The notes under the pieces are model-generated. The model saw only the letters and a program-made list of their open reading frames with translations, was not told where the DNA came from and made no database searches. The translations under genes were made by a program, and so were the position numbers. A stretch of 37,430 nucleotides of DNA from an uncultured Collinsella sp. (GTDB taxonomy: Bacteria; Actinomycetota; Coriobacteriia; Coriobacteriales; Coriobacteriaceae), in contig UQXA01000019.1 in assembly GCA_900544865.1 (NCBI GenBank), forward strand, positions 1 through 37,430, read 5' to 3'. Numbering within the stretch: the stretch's first letter is position 1; every line of letters begins with the position of its first letter. Below, one piece after another: positions 32,382 through 37,430 of the stretch.

Positions 32382-32769
32382 GCTATCCCTTTTCGCCCAC
32401 TTGACCAAAATCTTGCCGCAAGCTTGACGAACGCCAGATGCCCAACAGCTTGATTCATTCTATACCAGATTCTATGCAAAAATGCCACTAGAAGGTCGTA
32501 GACGGTAGCGGGTGCTAGGCGAGTTGAATGACATGGCTGGACCTTGTTCATCTGCGTTACACTGCCGCTTAGATGGGACAAGCTGACAAGCTCATTTACC
32601 TGCTTAAAGACCGATTAGTTGGGGGATTAATAACAATCGGCCCTCGCTGTACAAAAACTTGCCGCTTGCGTACCAAAAGACAACCTAAAACACAAGGTCG
32701 CTCTATTCATAGCGCGGCTTGTATGGTCTTGCGGCTACAGTGTCCATACGGTCGAGTTGAGGAGCGGGC
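32382..32769 (+). promoter_or_regulatory. Intergenic region before the large regulator gene, with repeated CTTGCCGC motifs
   Basis: No gene is seen in these 388 bases. AAAATCTTGCCGC (32407-32419) recurs as AAAAACTTGCCGC (32653-32665), and the first continues into a CTTGC/GCAAG palindrome (32412-32422). These may be binding sites. No clear promoter could be fixed. Confidence 0.4.
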
Positions 32770-35769
32770 ATGGTAAACGATTTGAGCGGTATAGACGACC
32801 TCGAGCTGATGCCGCTGGGCGGAGGCTATATGGTGCGACGCGAACGCTTGATGAATGAGCTTATCGCCAAGGGCCGAAAGGCCGGCATCGTGGTTCTTTA
32901 TGCGCCCGACGGGTTTGGGAAGACCTCGGTGCTGCTGCAGTACACCCATGAGGTTAAATGCGACCCGACGCGAGGCCCCGTGCGGATTATCGAGGCGGAT
33001 CGCGCCATTGGGCGCGAGGTGTTTATGCAGCTCGAGGTGGTTACCGAAGAACTCAAAGACAAACCGCACTCCCTTATCGCGATTGATAATGTGCCAAACC
33101 TCGATCAGCACGATACCGAAGACCTCATCGACAGGATTCGCGGCCTGCGCGCTATGGGGGTAGGGGTCTTTATCTCCTGCCGTCCTTCAAATCGTCAGCT
33201 GATTCATGGGCTGGGCGATTCGGTTAAGATCAATGCGCAGATGCTTAAGGTGCATGCCTATGAGTATTCGGCGTGGGCATCGGCGTTTTCGATCAGCACA
33301 TCGCTCGACTTTTATCAGCTCACGCAGGGCGTGCCCGAGCTCGTTTCGGCATTGCAGACGGGTCTGTATGGCCAAGGTGACGTAGCCGGTCTGCTCGAAA
33401 ACGAGATTGTCAACGTATATGGCGCGGCACTTGCCGATCTGGCTTCGCTCGACAATAATGCGCTGTTTTGCGTGGCATGTCTCATGGTTTTGATGGGCGA
33501 GGGCAATATCGCAGAACTCGAGGCCTGTGGGGTGAGGCTGTCGATGGTCGACCAGTCCTATTTTGTGCGCGACTACCCGATCTTTGGCTTGGATCCCGCC
33601 GAGCGGAGTTTTACGTGTCTGGGCACGGAGGATAACGGACGCTTGCGCTTGCGTAAGTTGGTGGCCGAGGTCCGCCCCGAATTTGTTCCGAGGGCGGCCC
33701 GGATTTTGCTTAAGGCGGGCCGATGCGATGCGGCGATGGGCCTGGCGGACGCCTTTTTGGACCGTGAAGCGGTCCTTGAACTTGCTGGGCAGTATGGGGT
33801 CGAGCTGGCTCTGACGGGGCACGGGGCCGATATCTGCCGAGCGGCGCTGGGCACGATCGATGCCGACGATCCGGCTCCAGAGCCAACGCCTGCCGAAGCG
33901 CTTGGCGTATATCTGGCAGCGGTCAGCGTGTCCAATACAAAGCTCGCTCGCTATATGGCATCGGTCGTCGAACGCGGGGGCGAACGGGCGGCCTGCGAAA
34001 TAGACCCTGTTTCATGGAGGGTGGCCCAGGCGCTGACGGCTGTTTGCTATGGGGACAACGGGCTTGGGCTTCCTACGAACCTGGCCGTGCCAGAAATAGA
34101 GACGTCCCACACCGCACTCGACATGCTGTCCGCGCATATCGAGGTCAAGCGCTGCCTGACCGAGCGGGGAGATGACGGCGGCGTTCTACAGCAGCTCAAA
34201 ACGAGCAAGGCCTACGACTGCGAGCTCGACATCGCGGGGATTGTTATACGGGCCGATAGTATGCTGGTGGAGCTCTTTGACGGGTCGTTTGCGGGAACCG
34301 ACGAGCGCGACGACGAGATGACGGTGGTGCGGGAGGCGCTCGACGTACGTGGGCTTAAGGCGATGGCTATCTGGGTGCGCATGGTGTTGGCGGCACGGCG
34401 GCTCCTTTCCGGCTTGCCGGTAACCGACGATGCGGCGTTCAACGAGCTCGATCGTTTTGCCGTGCGCATGCGCGACAACCAGATTCAGCTGTTTGGCCTG
34501 TTGCTAGAAGGCTGGCAGTCGCTGGCAGAGGGACGGCCGGTCAATGCAAAGTTCCGTGCGGTCCAAGTGCTCAAACTTGCCGAGGAGTCGATTGCGTACA
34601 TGCGCGATAACGCATTGCTGCTGGAGCGCGCGGCATATCTGCGAAATACATCGATGGTTTCGGTGCGCGAGGAAGCGGAGTTGCTCGATATAAGCCAGAC
34701 GCAGGTTGGTGGCGCAGAAGCCTGGATGGTGGCGCTGCATTTGGCCTGTGCGGGCCGAGACAGCGACCTTGCGGCCTGGATGTCCATGAATCGTGCGGGG
34801 ATTCTAGAGCCATCGTATCGGCTCTTTGCGCGCCTTGCCATGCATTGTCTGGGCGAGCCGGCGGCCAGGATACGCAAGAAGCTTCCCGTGCGCGAACTGT
34901 CGCGGTACTCGCTGCGCGACGATTTGGAAGGGGAGGGCGAGCGCCTGTTCCAGGCTGGCGAGGTTGAAGCCGTTGATACCATCGACCATATCGAGATTCG
35001 CATGTTTGGTGCGTTTCGCGCCGAGCGCGACGGGTTTCCCATCACGGACAAAATGTGGCGTCGCAAGAAGGCGGCGACACTTGCCGAGCGGCTTGCGCTG
35101 GGCATGGATGCGCTCGTCGATCGTGAGACGCTGGCCATGGAGCTGTGGCCCCATGCCGAGTTTAATAGCGCCCGCAACAACCTGTACTCGACGATATCGC
35201 GCTTGCGGTCGGCTTTGGGGCCGACGCCGGATGGCAAGTCATGTGTGCTCATCCAAAATGAATGCATTGGGCTCAACGGCGACTACGTCAAGACCGATGT
35301 ACGGCTGTTTGACCAGATAAGCCGCGAGGTTTTGGGAAATCGCACGGGTGCGCGCGGGCCCCATCTGGTCGAGTTGTGCCTTAAGATTGAGCAGCTTTAT
35401 GCCGGACCGTTGTATGTTCCCAATGGCTGTAATCCCACCTACTTTTTGCGTATGCGGCGCATTATGCAGTCAAAGTACATCGATTGCATGATTAAGGGAG
35501 CAAATGCCGCTCTAGAAGAAAACGATCTACAGTCGGCGATTTGGCTGGCGGAGTCGGGGCTTCGGCAGGAAACGGCGCGCGAGGATATGGTGCGCTGCGC
35601 CATGCGCGTCTACAGTGCGGCGGGGCGGCGGCGCGATATCGTCGAGCTGTACAGCGGGCATATGCACCATCTGAGGGAGCAGGTCAATGGCGTGCCCGAG
35701 CCCGAGACGCGGCGCCTATACGAGCGCTTGGTGGAGGGGCGGCTCAATCGCGTGCTGGTCGAGCGATAA
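32770..35769 (+). CDS. Large ATPase/SARP-type transcriptional regulator (P-loop, helical repeats, C-terminal DNA-binding and BTAD domains)
   Basis: This 999-residue protein starts with a P-loop ATPase: Walker A PDGFGKTS with Lys51, followed by an ADP-binding-domain-like Walker B LIAIDNVPN. A long helical, TPR-like middle (about 300-730) follows. From about 738 there is an OmpR/SARP-type winged helix (IEIRMFGAFRAERDG, then RRKKAATLAERLAL, ARNNLYSTISRLRSAL). The end (about 840-985) resembles a BTAD domain. The layout is like MalT/AfsR regulators, with the effector unknown. The ATG follows GAGGAGCGGG. Such regulators typically control a nearby or distant operon; none is evident here. A convergent terminator follows. 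Confidence 0.85.
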   Translation: MVNDLSGIDDLELMPLGGGYMVRRERLMNELIAKGRKAGIVVLYAPDGFGKTSVLLQYTHEVKCDPTRGPVRIIEADRAIGREVFMQLEVVTEELKDKPHSLIAIDNVPNLDQHDTEDLIDRIRGLRAMGVGVFISCRPSNRQLIHGLGDSVKINAQMLKVHAYEYSAWASAFSISTSLDFYQLTQGVPELVSALQTGLYGQGDVAGLLENEIVNVYGAALADLASLDNNALFCVACLMVLMGEGNIAELEACGVRLSMVDQSYFVRDYPIFGLDPAERSFTCLGTEDNGRLRLRKLVAEVRPEFVPRAARILLKAGRCDAAMGLADAFLDREAVLELAGQYGVELALTGHGADICRAALGTIDADDPAPEPTPAEALGVYLAAVSVSNTKLARYMASVVERGGERAACEIDPVSWRVAQALTAVCYGDNGLGLPTNLAVPEIETSHTALDMLSAHIEVKRCLTERGDDGGVLQQLKTSKAYDCELDIAGIVIRADSMLVELFDGSFAGTDERDDEMTVVREALDVRGLKAMAIWVRMVLAARRLLSGLPVTDDAAFNELDRFAVRMRDNQIQLFGLLLEGWQSLAEGRPVNAKFRAVQVLKLAEESIAYMRDNALLLERAAYLRNTSMVSVREEAELLDISQTQVGGAEAWMVALHLACAGRDSDLAAWMSMNRAGILEPSYRLFARLAMHCLGEPAARIRKKLPVRELSRYSLRDDLEGEGERLFQAGEVEAVDTIDHIEIRMFGAFRAERDGFPITDKMWRRKKAATLAERLALGMDALVDRETLAMELWPHAEFNSARNNLYSTISRLRSALGPTPDGKSCVLIQNECIGLNGDYVKTDVRLFDQISREVLGNRTGARGPHLVELCLKIEQLYAGPLYVPNGCNPTYFLRMRRIMQSKYIDCMIKGANAALEENDLQSAIWLAESGLRQETAREDMVRCAMRVYSAAGRRRDIVELYSGHMHHLREQVNGVPEPETRRLYERLVEGRLNRVLVER

Positions 35770-35801
35770 AAAACGGGCGCCCAAAGTACTTGGGCACCCG
35801 T
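35768..35801 (-). terminator. Rho-independent terminator for yhbY (minus strand)
   Basis: ACGGGCGCCCAA and TTGGGCACCCGT pair with one mismatch. On the minus strand the hairpin is followed by six T (complement of the A-run 35768-35773). It may also help end the regulator gene from the other side, where a T-run is lacking. Confidence 0.8.
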
Positions 35802-35838
35802 AAGCTTGCTATGTGTTGGCTCGCTGGACCATTGGCTC

Positions 35839-36138
35839 TTAGACGAGCTTGATCTTCTCGATGTCCTTGCGCGAGGACTCGCGATACAGCGAGAACTTGC
35901 GGCCGATGACCTGGACGACCTCGGCGTGGCAACGCTCAGCGAGCTCTTCGGCGGCCTCGCGGGCGGAAAGACTGGAGCCATCGAGCACGGAGCACTTAAC
36001 GAGCTCGTGCTTCTCCAGGTAGGCGACCGTCTGCTCGACGGTGCCCTCGTTGACATCGGACTTGCCGATGATGATGGCGGGGTTGAGGTGATGGGCCATG
36101 CTGCGAAGCTGCTTGACCTGTGCTCCTGTCAGTGCCAT
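35839..36138 (-). CDS. yhbY: YhbY-family (CRS1-YhbY) RNA-binding protein
   Basis: This 99-residue protein is a single CRS1-YhbY (CRM) domain, which associates with pre-50S ribosomal particles in E. coli. It has the motif LTGAQVKQLRSMAHHLNPAIIIGKSDVNEG, where the family loop is usually GKxG, then EVVQVIGRKFSLYRES. Length is normal. It is read on the minus strand and shares a convergent terminator with the large regulator. Confidence 0.9.
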   Translation of the reverse strand: MALTGAQVKQLRSMAHHLNPAIIIGKSDVNEGTVEQTVAYLEKHELVKCSVLDGSSLSAREAAEELAERCHAEVVQVIGRKFSLYRESSRKDIEKIKLV

Positions 36139-36296
36139 GGGTTCTCGCTTTCTATGTATGGGGCGCCCCGCGACGGGGCCTTAATCTACGTGAGCTGTCC
36201 CACGATAGCGCAGGAACGGCGCGGTGTGGAGCGCGTTTGCCCAGTTCAAAAAGAATGCGGATGCCGAGTGAGTGGGCGGCGTGGGCTGCGAACAGG

Positions 36297-37184
36297 CTAT
36301 GAGCTGGGCGCAGAGACCGGCTCCCATGCAATAAACGCCCAACGGACCTTGCGGACGTGGTCGAGCATATAGCGTCCCTGCGGCACACCCTTGGAGCCCG
36401 GCTCACCGGCATGGGGGTTCTCAATCATGTGCTGGGCGATATAGTCGCGCAGACGGTCGACCTTATCCTCGTTGCCATGCTCGAGCATACGGGAAAAATC
36501 CGCTACGCCCGCTTCAAGGTTATCGAAGGTATCGCGACGAGGCGATTCAAAGTACGCAATCTGCGGCAGGGCACCCATCTGAATGAGGATATTAAAGGCA
36601 TACACAAAGCCATTACTGCAGGTAACCGAGGCACCGATGGCGTTCATCAGGTGCAGGTCATAGCGCGGGCTGGAGTTGGCGACCATCGTGACAGCACAAC
36701 GCCGACGAGCCGTTCGATCAAGCATGGCAAGCACGCCTTTTTGGTTGGTCGTGGTGACAGAGCGACTGGCAAAGGCAACATCTACCGCTTTCGCGACCGG
36801 TCCAACCAGATCCCAATCGTCATCCCAAGCAAGCTCAAGCGGTGTAATGCGATCATCGAGCCCATAGTACTCAATGCCGGCATCAAGCGTGCCCAACATG
36901 GCAGGGGAGAAATCAGCCGCAATCACAGGATGCCCAGCCTGAGCAAGCGGAATAGCAATCGACCCAGCCCCACACCCCATATCAAGCACGGATTCACCAG
37001 GCTTTAACGCCAACAGCTTCATAAAGTCCCGGGCATACGGGGCAGTCTCAAGCGGCCGAAAATGCCGAGCCCGCTTATCCCATTCAAAAGAATCATCAGC
37101 TCGATGTCGAGCTGCCTGCATTTGCATCCATTCCTGATTCCAATCAGCAGAAAGCAGCTCAGAGCGAGCATCCCCATCAACCAC
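36297..37184 (-). CDS. SAM-dependent class I methyltransferase
   Basis: This 295-residue enzyme has motif I VLDMGCGAGSIAIPLA (SAM-binding), an acidic motif at the end of the second strand (VIAADFSPAML) and the N-terminal W-x-(E/D)xW-like segment NQEWMQMQAARHRADD common in this Coriobacterial family. The start GTG 37184 is preferred over an ATG 20 codons earlier, since AGGAGG lies just before it and the upstream stretch reads through a terminator hairpin. The substrate is unknown. No cognate partner lies next to it in the window. Confidence 0.82.
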   Translation of the reverse strand: MVDGDARSELLSADWNQEWMQMQAARHRADDSFEWDKRARHFRPLETAPYARDFMKLLALKPGESVLDMGCGAGSIAIPLAQAGHPVIAADFSPAMLGTLDAGIEYYGLDDRITPLELAWDDDWDLVGPVAKAVDVAFASRSVTTTNQKGVLAMLDRTARRRCAVTMVANSSPRYDLHLMNAIGASVTCSNGFVYAFNILIQMGALPQIAYFESPRRDTFDNLEAGVADFSRMLEHGNEDKVDRLRDYIAQHMIENPHAGEPGSKGVPQGRYMLDHVRKVRWAFIAWEPVSAPSS

Positions 37185-37203
37185 GGGCCAACCTCCTAGC
37201 AAC

Positions 37204-37235
37204 AAAAAAGCGACTCCTCCTAAAAGAAGAGCCGC
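37204..37235 (-). terminator. Terminator on the minus strand, upstream of the methyltransferase gene
   Basis: On the minus strand GCGGCTCTTC pairs with GGAGGAGTCGC (with wobbles) and six T follow (complement of 37204-37209). It would end a gene lying beyond the window's right edge. Confidence 0.6.
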
Positions 37236-37350
37236 AACCAGCATATATCAGAAAAAGAACCGTTCCAACGCCAAACCGCCCTCACAACCGAGGCGGGCAG
37301 GAGCGAAGCGACTGCCATACGGGATAGAACCCAACTGAGGTCCCGTTGTG

Positions 37351-37430
37351 CGGGAGCCCCGGGGAGGGCAAATATATAAGGTCGATCGCGAGTTCCGCAC
37401 GAGCCGGAGAGCACTTAATGTGCTCTCCGT
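37351..37430. repeat. Truncated copy of the cruciform-like repeat at the window's end
   Basis: CGGGAGCCCCGG (37351-37362), GAGTTCCGCACG (37390-37401) and the hairpin GGAGAGCAC/GTGCTCTCC (37406-37428) correspond, in inverted orientation, to the repeat at 15566-15704. Three of the nine stem pairs differ from that copy with matching changes on both sides. The right part is missing because the window ends. Bases 37236-37350 hold no recognised gene. Confidence 0.7.

Noticed and set aside
36357..37007. Plus-strand 216-residue ORF
   Set aside because: Shadow of the methyltransferase with its SAM motif on the minus strand.

Overview
The window looks like a genomic contig from a high-GC Gram-positive of the class Coriobacteriia, most likely Collinsella. 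This is inferred from GC-rich coding, a gatCAB set, LPxTG-type pili with a class C sortase, the gene content, and a tmRNA tag ending FEPMALAA. No 16S rRNA gene is present, so the assignment is by recognition only. The first 43 bases carry an Illumina Nextera read-2 adapter/mosaic end rather than genome. The last bases fall inside a structured repeat, so both ends look like assembly edges.

Region 1 (220-11733) holds a HAD phosphatase and a sortase-assembled pilus locus. The locus has a large tip adhesin (choice-of-anchor-A-like plus SpaA and FctA-like domains, LPLSG), two paralogous SpaH/EbpB-type pilins (MPSTG and LPLTG), and a class C sortase. A two-gene AbiEi/AbiEii-like toxin-antitoxin module lies between the pilins and the sortase. 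The tip adhesin gene has a tract of nine G just after the signal peptide. Gain or loss of one G brings an early stop, which makes it a strong candidate for phase variation.

Region 2 (12059-24607) holds the gatC-gatA-gatB operon, which makes Gln-tRNA and/or Asn-tRNA by the indirect route. It is followed by a long cruciform-like repeat and a DUF4143-type ATPase with elaborate palindromes upstream. Next come an AraC regulator divergent from a pair of half-size ABC transporters (YbtP/YbtQ-like), then a small DUF6110-like protein coupled to a heavy-metal P-type ATPase.

Region 3 (24632-27337) holds a RelB/DinJ-like antitoxin with a PIN toxin under a GCTAGC operator, an unknown minus-strand gene, and the tmRNA gene ssrA with its terminator. 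A non-coding tract follows, with two near-identical 47-bp repeats that carry the inverted 3' end of tmRNA, and a 62-bp tandem repeat that forms covarying hairpins.

Region 4 (27338-37430) holds a patatin-like lipase, the rplM-rpsI ribosomal operon, and an amino-sugar block: glmM (cell-wall precursor synthesis), a stand-alone glucose-type EIIA, and nagB. These are followed by a 999-residue ATPase/SARP-type regulator and, on the minus strand, a YhbY RNA-binding protein and a SAM methyltransferase.

Several families of palindromic intergenic repeats recur through the window: CCACCACAAAGG hairpins, GTGACAAAGGGAC palindromes, and the ACTTAATGT-loop cruciform. All positions and residue numbers come from reading the sequence by eye. 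Family assignments rest on recognised motifs, not on database searches.
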